Source of the DNA: Bacteroides sp. UBA7333
Lineage (GTDB): Bacteria; Bacteroidota; Bacteroidia; Bacteroidales; Bacteroidaceae
DNA: 64,000 nucleotides
Direction: 5' to 3'
Assembly (NCBI GenBank): GCA_002471195.1
Contig: DKPN01000018.1
Location: 27,763 to 91,762, forward strand
The stretch's first letter is position 1. Each line of letters starts with the position of its first letter. A program made the translations under genes and the position numbers. Below, in pieces: positions 17,871-26,611 of the stretch. The notes below the pieces were generated by a model. It ran no database searches. It saw only the letters and a program-made list of their open reading frames with translations, and had not been told where the DNA came from.

Positions 17871-17961
17871 TTCTTTTATTCTAAGATTACATTTATACTT
17901 TCAAAGATGATATTGTTTTTGCACTTGATTTGAAACAAAGCAATCAACACTTAGTTAAGTT

Positions 17962-18720
17962 TCAAACTCTTACTGTAATTTCTTGTGCACAAAGATACGA
18001 TTTTAAATCGGGAATTCGTATCTCTCCGAAGTGAAAAACACTAGCTGCCAATGCGGCATCTGCTTTTCCTAAGGTAAAAGCATCTTTAAAGTGCTCCATT
18101 GTGCCTGCTCCACCCGATGCGATGATTGGAATGGAAAGCCGATTGGACAATAATGAAAGCGTTTCGTTGGCATAACCGGTCTTTACCCCATCATGATCCA
18201 TGCTAGTAAAAAGTATCTCTCCGGCTCCACGTTCTTGCGCTTCGTGCGCCCAAGCCATCAGCTCTTTATCGGTTTCTATTCTACCACCATTGAGAAAACA
18301 CTTCCATCCGTTAGGGGTAGATTTGGCATCAACAGCCACCACACAGACTTGCGATCCAAAATGCTTTGCTATTTCATCAATCAAACCCGGGTTGCGGATA
18401 GCAGATGAATTGATTGAGATTTTATCGGCACCGGCATTGAGCAAACAGTCTACATCGCTGAGTTCGTGAATACCTCCTCCTACCGTAAAAGGGATATTGA
18501 TATTGGCAGCAATACGTTTCACTAGTTCGGCAAAGGTTTTGCGCCCTTCGTGACTAGCAGTTATGTCTAGAAATGTCAATTCGTCAGCACCTTGTTCACT
18601 GTAGGTTTTACCCAATTCCACAGGGTCTCCAGCCTGACGAAGGTTAACAAAGTTGGTACCTTTTACTGTCTGCCCATCTTTAATATCCAAGCAAGGAATA
18701 ATTCTTTTTGCTAATGCCAT
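17962..18720 (-). CDS. hisF: imidazole glycerol phosphate synthase cyclase subunit
   Basis: HisF combines PRFAR with ammonia delivered from HisH to give imidazole glycerol phosphate and AICAR. The 252-residue TIM barrel starts ALAKRIIPCLDIKDGQTVKG with the catalytic Asp in CLDIKDG and the second catalytic Asp in VVAVDAKS. Phosphate-binding loops are PFTVGGGIHEL and IIASGGAGTMEHF. Its partner hisH is three genes upstream in the same operon. Confidence 0.97.
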   Translation of the reverse strand: MALAKRIIPCLDIKDGQTVKGTNFVNLRQAGDPVELGKTYSEQGADELTFLDITASHEGRKTFAELVKRIAANINIPFTVGGGIHELSDVDCLLNAGADKISINSSAIRNPGLIDEIAKHFGSQVCVVAVDAKSTPNGWKCFLNGGRIETDKELMAWAHEAQERGAGEILFTSMDHDGVKTGYANETLSLLSNRLSIPIIASGGAGTMEHFKDAFTLGKADAALAASVFHFGEIRIPDLKSYLCAQEITVRV

Positions 18721-18759
18721 AAGCTATTGGTTATTATTAAAACACATTGAATAAACCTA

Positions 18760-19479
18760 CTATAAGAACATACGTAAATCACGTAGCGTGATATGTCCTT
18801 CATAAAGGGCTTTGCCAAAAATCACTGCTGGCACTCCTGCCTCTTGCAGAGCAATGATATCATCCAGGCAGCTCACTCCACCACTTGCTATCAGATAGAG
18901 TTCAGGATAGACTGAAAGAATCTCTTTATATAGTTCGATGGATGGGCCAGCCAACATACCGTCACAACTGATGTCGGTACATATCACCTTTTCAATGCCT
19001 TTTTGTATATAATCGGCCAAGAATGGGAATAGCTCGACTTTACTTTCGTCTTTCCACCCATTTACCGCAATCTTTTTATCTTTCACATCTGCACCCAAAA
19101 TAATTTTTTGAGCGCCAAACGTGTTAATCCAGTGCGTAAAGAGTTCTGAGTCTTTCACAGCTATACTTCCACCGGTAACCATTTGTGCACCACATTCAAA
19201 GGCTATCCTCAAATCATCATCCGACTTTACCCCACCTCCGAAATCAACAATCAAGGAGGTATGAGAGGTTATTTTCTCTAAAACACCATAATTTACAATA
19301 TGATGCGAAGCAGCTCCATCAAGATCGACAACATGCAACCGGCGTATACCGCTATCTTCAAACTCTTTGGCTACCTCGAGCGGACTTTCATTGTAGACCT
19401 TTTTGCTATCATAATCGCCTTGAGATAAACGCACACATTTACCTCCGATGATATCAATGGCTGGAATTATTTCAATCAT
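18760..19479 (-). CDS. hisA: ProFAR isomerase HisA
   Basis: HisA isomerises ProFAR to PRFAR. The 239 residues form a TIM barrel beginning IEIIPAIDIIGGKCVRLSQGD, with the catalytic Asp in PAIDII and the second acidic residue in ICTDISCDGMLAGPS. Phosphate-binding sequences are DFGGGVKSDDDLR and IASGGVSCLDDI. The order hisH-hisA-hisF-hisIE is the common Bacteroides arrangement. Confidence 0.97.
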   Translation of the reverse strand: MIEIIPAIDIIGGKCVRLSQGDYDSKKVYNESPLEVAKEFEDSGIRRLHVVDLDGAASHHIVNYGVLEKITSHTSLIVDFGGGVKSDDDLRIAFECGAQMVTGGSIAVKDSELFTHWINTFGAQKIILGADVKDKKIAVNGWKDESKVELFPFLADYIQKGIEKVICTDISCDGMLAGPSIELYKEILSVYPELYLIASGGVSCLDDIIALQEAGVPAVIFGKALYEGHITLRDLRMFL

Positions 19480-19502
19480 TTTATATTATAGGGATTTAGA
19501 CT

Positions 19503-20093
19503 TCAGACATTTAAAAAATTCTCTAAGATACGAGTTCCTGCTTCTCCACTTTTTTCGGGATGAAACTGCGTGGCATAAAAGTTATCTTTATGCAATGCAG
19601 CACTAAACGGATGAATATAGTCAGTTGTAGCAATGGTAAACTCACACACCGGTACATAAAAGCTATGCACAAAGTAAACAAACTCTGATTTAGAAAATCC
19701 TTGAAATAAACCACTTTTCAAATCATCAATTGTATTCCATCCCATATGTGGTACTTTTTCTTCGTGTTTATTGGGAACAAATCGCTTTACCGGAACATCA
19801 AATATACCTAAACAATCAACCTGCCCTTCTTCAGAGTAGTTGCACATGAGTTGCATACCCAAACAAATGCCAAGTACCGGTTGCTTTAGATCTTTAATCA
19901 GCTTATCCATACCCGATTGATTGAGATGATTCATGGTAGTTCTAGCTTCGCCTACTCCGGGAAATATTATCCTATCGGCCGCTTGTAACTCTTCGTGATT
20001 ATCCGTAATCACAGCCTCTACACCAATTCGTTTTAAAGCATAGTCTACCGAATAAATATTTCCGGCATTGTATTTCACGATGGCTACCCTCAT
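19503..20093 (-). CDS. hisH: imidazole glycerol phosphate synthase glutamine amidotransferase subunit
   Basis: HisH hydrolyses glutamine and passes ammonia to HisF. The 196-residue class I amidotransferase has nucleophile Cys77 in GICLGMQLM, the oxyanion region IIFPGVGEARTTM, the subunit-interface motif KVPHMGWNTI and the His/Glu pair in TQFHPEKSGEAG. It starts six bases after the purU stop, so the two genes are probably co-transcribed. Confidence 0.97.
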   Translation of the reverse strand: MRVAIVKYNAGNIYSVDYALKRIGVEAVITDNHEELQAADRIIFPGVGEARTTMNHLNQSGMDKLIKDLKQPVLGICLGMQLMCNYSEEGQVDCLGIFDVPVKRFVPNKHEEKVPHMGWNTIDDLKSGLFQGFSKSEFVYFVHSFYVPVCEFTIATTDYIHPFSAALHKDNFYATQFHPEKSGEAGTRILENFLNV

Positions 20094-20099
20094 ACGCTT

Positions 20100-20957
20100 T
20101 TAGTTAAATATAACTGTTTTATTTTTATAAGCTAGCACCTTGCGCTCAATGTGTTTTTGCACTGCACGCGAAAGCACAATCTTTTCCAGATCTTTTCCTT
20201 TATTGATAAGATCTTCAATAGAGTCTTTGTGCGAGATGCGAACCACATCTTGTTCGATAATTGGCCCGGCATCAAGATCGGCAGTCACATAGTGACTAGT
20301 TGCACCTATGATTTTAACACCACGCTCGAACGCTGCATGATAGGGCTTTGCACCCACAAATGCAGGAAGAAAAGAGTGATGTATGTTGATAATCTTATTC
20401 GGGTAAGCATTTATCATCTTTTCTGATAACACTTGCATATAGCGCGCCAACACGATAAATGATATATTGTGTTCGGCAAGCAATTTAAGTTCCTTCTCTT
20501 CTTGTTCTTCCTTTGTCTCCTTGGTGATGGGGAAAAGATAAAAAGGAATACCAAATCTTTCGGCCACATGCTGCAAATCTGGATGATTGCTGATGATTAA
20601 TGGAATTTCGACATTCCACTCGCCGGCTGTGTAGCGAGCCAAAATATCAAAAAGACAATGAGACATCTTCGACACAAAAATAGCCATACGAGGTTTCACA
20701 TCCGAGAAGTATAAACGAAATTGCATCTCGTACTTTTGCGCATAGAGTGTTTCAAAATAGTCTTCAATCTTCTCTTGAGGCACTAAGAAATCTTTCAATT
20801 CCCATTCTATTCTCATAAAAAAGATATTTTCTACATGATCTACATATTGATCTAAGTAGATGATATTACCTTTATTTACAGTTATGAAGTCGGTAACCTC
20901 TGCAAGGATACCTGGTTTATCGGGGCAATGCAATAATAGCTTAGCGGTTGTCATCAT
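20100..20957 (-). CDS. purU: formyltetrahydrofolate deformylase
   Basis: PurU hydrolyses 10-formyl-THF to THF and formate, balancing one-carbon pools. The 285 residues have an N-terminal ACT domain (about 1-80; LLLHCPDKPGILAEVTDFI) and a formyl-transferase/hydrolase domain with IFVSKMSHCLFDIL, VLARYMQVLS, the catalytic NIHHSFLPAFVGAKPYHAAF with its Asn-His, and the conserved Asp in DLDAGPIIEQD. It is the first gene of the his-ftsE-lysC minus-strand cluster, which could tie one-carbon status to histidine and AICAR production. Confidence 0.95.
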   Translation of the reverse strand: MMTTAKLLLHCPDKPGILAEVTDFITVNKGNIIYLDQYVDHVENIFFMRIEWELKDFLVPQEKIEDYFETLYAQKYEMQFRLYFSDVKPRMAIFVSKMSHCLFDILARYTAGEWNVEIPLIISNHPDLQHVAERFGIPFYLFPITKETKEEQEEKELKLLAEHNISFIVLARYMQVLSEKMINAYPNKIINIHHSFLPAFVGAKPYHAAFERGVKIIGATSHYVTADLDAGPIIEQDVVRISHKDSIEDLINKGKDLEKIVLSRAVQKHIERKVLAYKNKTVIFN

Positions 20958-20974
20958 TCTAATTACTATTTAAT

Positions 20975-20994
20975 ATATTCGAAGCTTCGAATAT
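20975..20994. promoter_or_regulatory. 20-bp perfect palindrome in the purU-his operon leader
   Basis: The sequence centred on GAAGCTTC (20981-20988) reads identically on both strands over 20 bases. It lies between the likely -7 box (21019-21026, minus strand) and the purU start, about 17 bases upstream of the start codon, a good place for a repressor operator. Confidence 0.55.
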
Positions 20995-21018
20995 TTCAGT
21001 CTTACTATATTTAGCCTG

Positions 21019-21026
21019 CAAAAATA
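21019..21026 (-). promoter_or_regulatory. -7 box of the purU-his operon
   Basis: On the minus strand TATTTTTG matches TAnnTTTG exactly. A well-spaced TTTG -33 box is not obvious. Confidence 0.45.
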
Positions 21027-21029
21027 ACT

Positions 21030-21637
21030 AATTATTGCAAAGAACCACATAATCAAATCAAAAAGTTTAGTCGAAAAGGATAATTATAACAGATAGAAAG
21101 TGAACAATGACCAAATGGAGAACTTATGAGCTGAACTATTTTAAAATAAAGTCGAAGAAAAAATAGTAGTAACATTAGCAATACGCTGATTCAAACCTTC
21201 GATAGATTAGCGAATGGAATATACAGCTTCGAGAGCCTAAACACAGCTGATAAATTTAGTGCGACCTAAAGCGCACTACAGTGCGGAGAGCCTTTCACTA
21301 CTGTGCGGAGAGGAATGCACTAAACTAGAAAGAGACTAAAAGTTGTGCTACAAAGAGACTAAAAATGTGAGCTATTAAGTAATAAGCAAAAAAACCACAG
21401 AGTAAAAGCAACAGTAATAAACCGGTTACCGCCTATTGATTATAGAGCAAAAATATAGCAAAAGAGTGATTTATAAATATACCTACCAATTACTCAACTT
21501 AGCAAGCGTTCTTATAAAAAGATATACCATAGCGAGAGTTGATAAAAAATATGCTTTTTTTATTTTAACGGAATACGCTCATAATGAAGCAGTAAGCAAA
21601 AGAGACGAAAAATAGTTTTAAAAAAGTTCATCGTATC
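21030..21637. other. non-coding spacer with nested short repeats
   Basis: No gene is apparent between the purU leader and the tRNA promoter. The stretch contains the repeat cluster at 21255-21364; the remainder is AT-rich sequence without recognisable structure. Confidence 0.6.
21255..21364. repeat. cluster of nested direct and inverted repeats
   Basis: A 17-base element, CACTAC(A/T)GTGCGGAGAG, occurs at 21274-21290 and 21296-21312 (period 22, one mismatch). AAAGAGACTAAAA occurs at 21329-21341 and 21352-21364 (period 23). TTTAGTGC (21255-21262) is mirrored by GCACTAAA (21317-21324), and TAGTGCG (21257-21263) by CGCACTA (21272-21278). Confidence 0.65.
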
Positions 21638-21639
21638 TC

Positions 21640-21669
21640 TTGCAGATTTCAGAAAAACAACTACCTTTG
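21640..21669 (+). promoter_or_regulatory. promoter of the tRNA-Asp pair
   Basis: The -7 box TACCTTTG (21662-21669) fits TAnnTTTG; a partial -33 box (CTTG, ending 21642) sits 19 bases upstream. It is about 45 bases before the first tRNA. Confidence 0.6.
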
Positions 21670-21714
21670 CACCCGCAATCGAGAGAGATGCGAACGATTA
21701 AAAATTGAAAATTT

Positions 21715-21788
21715 GGTGCGTTAGTTCAGTTGGTTAGAATACATGCCTGTCACGCATGGGGTCACGGGTTCGAGTCCCGTACGCACCG
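21715..21788 (+). tRNA. tRNA-Asp(GTC), copy 1
   Basis: The acceptor stem GGTGCGT/ACGCACC, anticodon stem CATGC/GCATG with loop CTGTCAC (anticodon GTC) and T-arm ACGGG-TTCGAGT-CCCGT all fold correctly, with discriminator G. CCA is not encoded. Confidence 0.95.
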
Positions 21789-21819
21789 CACTTCAATAAT
21801 TAATCACAAATACAAATTT

Positions 21820-21893
21820 GGTGCGTTAGTTCAGTTGGTTAGAATACATGCCTGTCACGCATGGGGTCACGGGTTCGAGTCCCGTACGCACCG
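21820..21893 (+). tRNA. tRNA-Asp(GTC), copy 2
   Basis: This copy is identical in sequence to the first, 105 bases downstream, and shares a few flanking bases (AATTT) before it. Both are probably cut from one precursor ending at the hairpin at 21895-21932. Confidence 0.95.
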
Positions 21894-21894
21894 C

Positions 21895-21932
21895 AAAAAG
21901 CTTCGAAGTTTCTTAATTTCGAAGCTTTTTTG
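21895..21932 (+). terminator. terminator of the tRNA-Asp unit
   Basis: AAAAAGCTTCGAA and TTCGAAGCTTTTTT form a long stem with an 11-base loop and a T-run, starting two bases after the second tRNA. Confidence 0.85.
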
Positions 21933-22054
21933 TTTTCACCCTCCACACTATCCCAATTTAACTAATCTGCTAACAAGGGCTTTTCATTTTAACATTTCTA
22001 AAACAGAAAATGTTATTTGTTCTCAATAGTTCAACTAATCAATACTATAAATAC

Positions 22055-22062
22055 TATCTTTG
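22055..22062 (+). promoter_or_regulatory. -7 box of the PUL sensor gene
   Basis: TATCTTTG matches TAnnTTTG exactly. It implies a leader of roughly 125 bases before the ATG at 22196. Confidence 0.5.
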
Positions 22063-22195
22063 CATCTATAGCAAAGAGCTAACAAATAGTACTTATATCG
22101 ATAATATTTTACCTTTTAAAAGACAGAAAACTAAGCCTTAACCAATAAAAAACATCTTTTTGTATATTTTTTTACCATTTTGGACTATTAACAGC

Positions 22196-25100
22196 ATGGC
22201 TACAACTAAACGAATTTATCTTTATCTAATGCTAATTTTTGCCAACACCGTAGTAATGGCACAAATGAGTAGCAACGAGCAAATTAAGTTTTCTCAGATA
22301 TCACTTAATGATGGACTTTCGCAAAGTACAGTCTTTGCCATTGATCAAGACGATCGAGGTAATATGTGGTTTGCGACCTACGATGGCGTCAACAAATATG
22401 ACGGATACAATTTCACCGTTTATCAACATAACTCTAAAAACCCTCATAGCATTGCTAATGACATAGCTCGCACTATCTACAAGGATAATAAAGGGCGAAT
22501 ATGGATAGGAACACGTGATGGTTTATCATTCTACAACGAAGAGAAAGATAGATTTCAAAACTTTTTTTATAAAATAAACGATAAAAAAGTGCAAGTCAAT
22601 AATATTATCGACTTTGATGCCGATCACCTATTGATTGGAACAAAAGCGGGTATGGTATTATTCAACACTACAGACACCTGCTTTATCGATCAAAAGTTAG
22701 AAGGTAAATTTCGTCAATTACAGTCGACTACCATTACACGTCAAGGAGAAAATATCTATATTGGTACTGATGTTGGATTGTATATCTACTCTATTAAAGA
22801 TGAGCAATTATACGAACTTACCAAAGCATTAGATAGCAAACGCATTCAGGCTGTATTGCAACAATCTCCTTCGCGCTTGTGGATAGCAACCGAAGGAGCC
22901 GGACTATATTTAATGAACCCAATCACAGGTGTTATAAAAAACTATAGACATCAGGCTAACAATGCTAAAAGTATTAGCTCAAACTACATCCGTTCGCTTG
23001 CGCTCGATGCACAAAATCGACTGTGGATTGGAACATTTAATGATTTAAATATATATCACGAAGGTAGTGATTCATTTGTATCCTACACCAGCAACCCTGT
23101 TGAGCAAGGTAGTCTTTCACAAAATTCAGTTCGAAGCATCTTCATGGATTCACAAGGTGGCATGTGGCTAGGAACTTATTTTGGTGGATTGAACTACTAC
23201 CATCCACTCAAAAACCGTTTTACTAACATACGTCAAATTCCTTTTCAAAACTCACTAAACGATAATATAGTAAGCTGCATCACCGAAGATAAAAATGGAA
23301 ACCTATGGATAGGAACCAATGATGGCGGACTAAACTTATATAACCCTCACACCAAGAAGTTTTCGCACTACACCATTGACAAACAGTCTAAAGGAATGGG
23401 GTCAAACAACATTAAAGATGTGTACGTAGATGAATCTAAAGGATTGGTTTATGTGGGCACTCATGCCGGAGGCCTAAGTATTATTGAAAGAAATAGTGGC
23501 AAAATTGTAGATCATATCAATGTAAACAACAGTCCACTCACTGATGATAATATCTATGCCATATTGCCTGCTGAAGAAAACAAACTGTGGCTGGGTACAC
23601 TAAACTCTTTAATTTTATTCAACCCCGAAAATAGAACATTTGCTCTTACCAACTGTGAGAAAAATGGAACTCCACTACCAACCAAACGCATCGCAACTTT
23701 ATTTCGCGATAGCAAACAACGCTTATGGGTTGGTGGCGAAGAAGGTCTTAGAATATACGAAACAAAAAACAATGAGCTACAAGCTGCAAATTTGATAGCT
23801 AACACAACCGATTTAAGTCACTCATTTACCAATTGCATTCACGAATCAAAAAACAATCAATTCTGGATTGGCACCCGCGAAGGAGTATATTGCTTTAACG
23901 AGAAAAACAACTCACTTAAACAATACACTACAGAAGATGGACTACCTAATAATGTGCTTTATGGTATTTTAGAGGACTCTTTTGGACATTTATGGATGAG
24001 CACCAACAAAGGTCTGTCATGTTTTAACCCGGAAACAGGAAAGTTTCGTAACTTCAACCAAACTGATGGAATACAAAGCAATCAGTTCAATTCTGCATTT
24101 TGTCGCACGAGTAGCGGACAAATGTACTTTGGAGGTATCAATGGAATTACTTCGTTTAGACCCGAACTCCTTATTGATAACCCATACACCCCATCAGTTA
24201 CCATCAATCGATTGCGTTTATTCAACAAAACAGTAAATCCTGATGATGAAACGGGAGTATTGACCAAAAATATTAATCAAACTGAAAGCATTACATTAAA
24301 TGCTTCTCAATCTTCATTCTCATTGAACTTTGTTGTTTCAAACTATATATCAGGACGTCACAATACATTTGCATACAAACTTGAAGGCTATGACAAAGAG
24401 TGGTACTATCAAAATGATAGAAACTCTGTATCATATGCTAACTTAAGACATGGTAAATATACATTTTTGGTCAAAGCAGCCAATAGTGACGGCAAATGGT
24501 GCGAAACTCCTACGAGTCTAGAAATCATTGTACTGCCTGTGTGGTATAGAACATGGTGGGCATTTCTTCTATTCCTAAGCATCATTATTGGCATCACAAT
24601 TGCAATCTTCAGGTTTTCATTAATGCGCAAAAGCATGAAGGCAAAAATTGAAATGGAGCGAATGGACAAAGAGCATCAAGAAGAAATCAATCAAATGAAG
24701 ATGCGCTTCTTTATTAATATCTCTCATGAGCTACGCACGCCACTTACTCTTATTATGGCACCTCTTCAAGAAATAATCAACCGCATTAGCGACCGATGGA
24801 CGCGAGGTCAACTCGACTATATCCAAAGAAATGCAAATCGATTATTATATTTGGTTAATCAGTTAATGGACTACCGCCGTGCCGAACTTGGAGTGTTTGC
24901 GCTACGAGTTTCAAAAGGAAATGCACACCAGTTAATTGAAGACAATTTTTTATTCTATGATAAACTAGCAAAGCAAAAAAATATAACTTATACACTGCAG
25001 TCCGAAATAGAAGGTAAAGAAGTATACTTTGATAGTAACTACCTTGAATTAATTATTAATAATCTGCTTTCAAACGCCTTTAAGTATACTCGCGAAAACG

Positions 25101-26251
25101 AAAGTATTGATGTAGTGGTAAAAGAAAGAGGAAATAACCTAATACTACAAGTGATTGATACAGGTATGGGTATTCCTCTCGATAAACAAGCCAAAATATT
25201 TGAACGCTTCTACCAAGTTGAAAATGCTCATGTTGGTAGCGGTATCGGCCTATCGCTTATTCAAAGATTGGTAGAACTTCATCATGGCTCAATAGAACTT
25301 GATAGTGAAGAGGGAAAAGGTAGCACATTTACCGTGTATTTACCACAAGATATCAGTAAGTATGCGTCGAACGAACTTGCCATTAACCAAGAAGATAAAG
25401 AGATAGAAGTGCATACTACCAACCCAAAAGATATGTATTTCATCGGAGCCGAATCATCGGACAACGAAGAGTCTGAAACTAACGACAAGAAGCGTGGTAA
25501 CATATTAATCGTAGAAGATAATCATGAAATTAGGCAATATTTAAGTCAAGGTTTATCTGATACATTCAATGTACTGGGTGCTGAAAACGGCGAAAAAGCA
25601 CTTGATATTCTAAAAGAAAATACAATTGACGTGGTATTGACAGATGTTATGATGCCTGTAATGGATGGTATTAAACTTTGTAAGAACATTAAGCAAAATA
25701 TTCGTACATGCCATATACCGGTAATAATCTTATCGGCTAAAAACGAAATAAAAGACCAAATGGAAGGTTTACAAATGGGCGCTGACGACTATATACCAAA
25801 ACCATTTGTACTAGCAGTAGTCATTGCTAAAATTCAAAATATGATGCGTACGCGTCATCGTATGTTAGAGAAATACTCTAAATCAATGGAGGTGGAGCCA
25901 GAAAAAATCACCTTCAATGCCATGGACGAAGCCTTACTAAAACGTGCTGTTAATATTGTAGAAAAGAATATGGACAACATCGAATTCTCTACCGATGAGT
26001 TTGCACGCGAAATGAATATGAGTCGTTCTAACTTACACCTAAAGCTGAAAGCAATCACGGGCGAATCGACTATCGATTTTATTCGCAAGATACGCTTCAA
26101 CGAAGCATGCCGGTTATTGAAAGATGGTCGATACACGGTATCCGAAGTAAGTACTATGGTTGGGTTCAATACTCCATCTTACTTTGCTACTAGTTTTAAG
26201 AAGTATTTCGGATGCTTACCGACTGAATACATTAAGAAGCAAAAAGTCTAG
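22196..26251 (+). CDS. hybrid two-component system sensor/regulator (HTCS) of the PUL
   Basis: This single polypeptide (1351 residues) combines sensor kinase and response regulator and controls the PUL. The ATG at 22196 gives the signal peptide (RIYLYLMLIFANTVVMAQ). Residues about 25-700 are two-component propeller repeats (repeated GNLWIGTNDGGLNLYNP-like units), about 715-780 a Y_Y_Y domain, and about 785-810 a transmembrane helix. The kinase has H844 in FFINISHELRTPL and ATP-binding DTGMGIP and GSGIGLSL. The receiver has phospho-acceptor D1150 in LTDVMMPVMDG. An AraC-type helix-turn-helix ends the protein (GFNTPSYFATSFKKYFGCLP). In this family the periplasmic propeller binds an oligosaccharide. 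A hairpin follows the stop. Confidence 0.96.
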   Translation: MATTKRIYLYLMLIFANTVVMAQMSSNEQIKFSQISLNDGLSQSTVFAIDQDDRGNMWFATYDGVNKYDGYNFTVYQHNSKNPHSIANDIARTIYKDNKGRIWIGTRDGLSFYNEEKDRFQNFFYKINDKKVQVNNIIDFDADHLLIGTKAGMVLFNTTDTCFIDQKLEGKFRQLQSTTITRQGENIYIGTDVGLYIYSIKDEQLYELTKALDSKRIQAVLQQSPSRLWIATEGAGLYLMNPITGVIKNYRHQANNAKSISSNYIRSLALDAQNRLWIGTFNDLNIYHEGSDSFVSYTSNPVEQGSLSQNSVRSIFMDSQGGMWLGTYFGGLNYYHPLKNRFTNIRQIPFQNSLNDNIVSCITEDKNGNLWIGTNDGGLNLYNPHTKKFSHYTIDKQSKGMGSNNIKDVYVDESKGLVYVGTHAGGLSIIERNSGKIVDHINVNNSPLTDDNIYAILPAEENKLWLGTLNSLILFNPENRTFALTNCEKNGTPLPTKRIATLFRDSKQRLWVGGEEGLRIYETKNNELQAANLIANTTDLSHSFTNCIHESKNNQFWIGTREGVYCFNEKNNSLKQYTTEDGLPNNVLYGILEDSFGHLWMSTNKGLSCFNPETGKFRNFNQTDGIQSNQFNSAFCRTSSGQMYFGGINGITSFRPELLIDNPYTPSVTINRLRLFNKTVNPDDETGVLTKNINQTESITLNASQSSFSLNFVVSNYISGRHNTFAYKLEGYDKEWYYQNDRNSVSYANLRHGKYTFLVKAANSDGKWCETPTSLEIIVLPVWYRTWWAFLLFLSIIIGITIAIFRFSLMRKSMKAKIEMERMDKEHQEEINQMKMRFFINISHELRTPLTLIMAPLQEIINRISDRWTRGQLDYIQRNANRLLYLVNQLMDYRRAELGVFALRVSKGNAHQLIEDNFLFYDKLAKQKNITYTLQSEIEGKEVYFDSNYLELIINNLLSNAFKYTRENESIDVVVKERGNNLILQVIDTGMGIPLDKQAKIFERFYQVENAHVGSGIGLSLIQRLVELHHGSIELDSEEGKGSTFTVYLPQDISKYASNELAINQEDKEIEVHTTNPKDMYFIGAESSDNEESETNDKKRGNILIVEDNHEIRQYLSQGLSDTFNVLGAENGEKALDILKENTIDVVLTDVMMPVMDGIKLCKNIKQNIRTCHIPVIILSAKNEIKDQMEGLQMGADDYIPKPFVLAVVIAKIQNMMRTRHRMLEKYSKSMEVEPEKITFNAMDEALLKRAVNIVEKNMDNIEFSTDEFAREMNMSRSNLHLKLKAITGESTIDFIRKIRFNEACRLLKDGRYTVSEVSTMVGFNTPSYFATSFKKYFGCLPTEYIKKQKV

Positions 26252-26262
26252 TTTACATCTCA

Positions 26263-26296
26263 TAAGATGGGTTACAAGACGATATAACCCATCTTA
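26263..26296 (+). terminator. hairpin after the HTCS gene
   Basis: TAAGATGGGTTA (26263-26274) and TAACCCATCTTA (26285-26296) pair perfectly over 12 bp, 12 bases after the HTCS stop. The U-tract is poor. Confidence 0.7.
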
Positions 26297-26395
26297 CTAA
26301 ACAAATTCAAAACTGAAATCAACAAATTTAATATCTAAAATTCGTATTTAAACAAAGATAAAACAAGATAGAATATTGAAAAACTGATGTTCGCA

Positions 26396-26403
26396 TATAT
26401 TTG
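26396..26403 (+). promoter_or_regulatory. -7 box of the SGBP-susC-susD operon
   Basis: TATATTTG matches TAnnTTTG, with TTG 17 bases upstream (26376-26378). Transcription would begin near 26412, giving a leader of about 200 bases before the surface lipoprotein gene. Confidence 0.5.
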
Positions 26404-26437
26404 CACACGTACAATCCTAAAAAACAATATATCTAAC

Positions 26438-26560
26438 ATGAATTATCTTTTAACGCATCGTAATCCTCTTATTGCTCGATACAATCAGCAACAAGAGCCT
26501 AAGACTTATCTGCATTTGCTAAAGCAAAATTGGAAAAACAACACTAGTAATGTAGACTAA
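26438..26560 (+). CDS. possible 40-codon leader ORF upstream of the PUL lipoprotein gene
   Basis: An ATG at 26438 opens a 40-codon frame (it begins MNYLLTHRNPLIARY) ending at TAA 26560, 51 bases before the next start. It falls inside the predicted 5' leader of the PUL structural operon. It has no signal peptide and resembles no family I know. It may be chance, or a leader peptide that tunes downstream expression. Confidence 0.25.
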   Translation: MNYLLTHRNPLIARYNQQQEPKTYLHLLKQNWKNNTSNVD

Positions 26561-26611
26561 AAACCTAAACTAAGATTTTCAACTAATCAACCTAAAAACA
26601 ATCCTAAAACA

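Noticed and set aside
21730..22029. A 99-codon open frame across the tRNA genes
   Set aside because: It is made of the two tRNA-Asp sequences read as protein (the same peptide twice) and the downstream terminator.
24409..24669. Open frames antisense to the HTCS and other PUL genes
   Set aside because: They mirror the codon pattern of the sense genes and have no own start signals or family resemblance.
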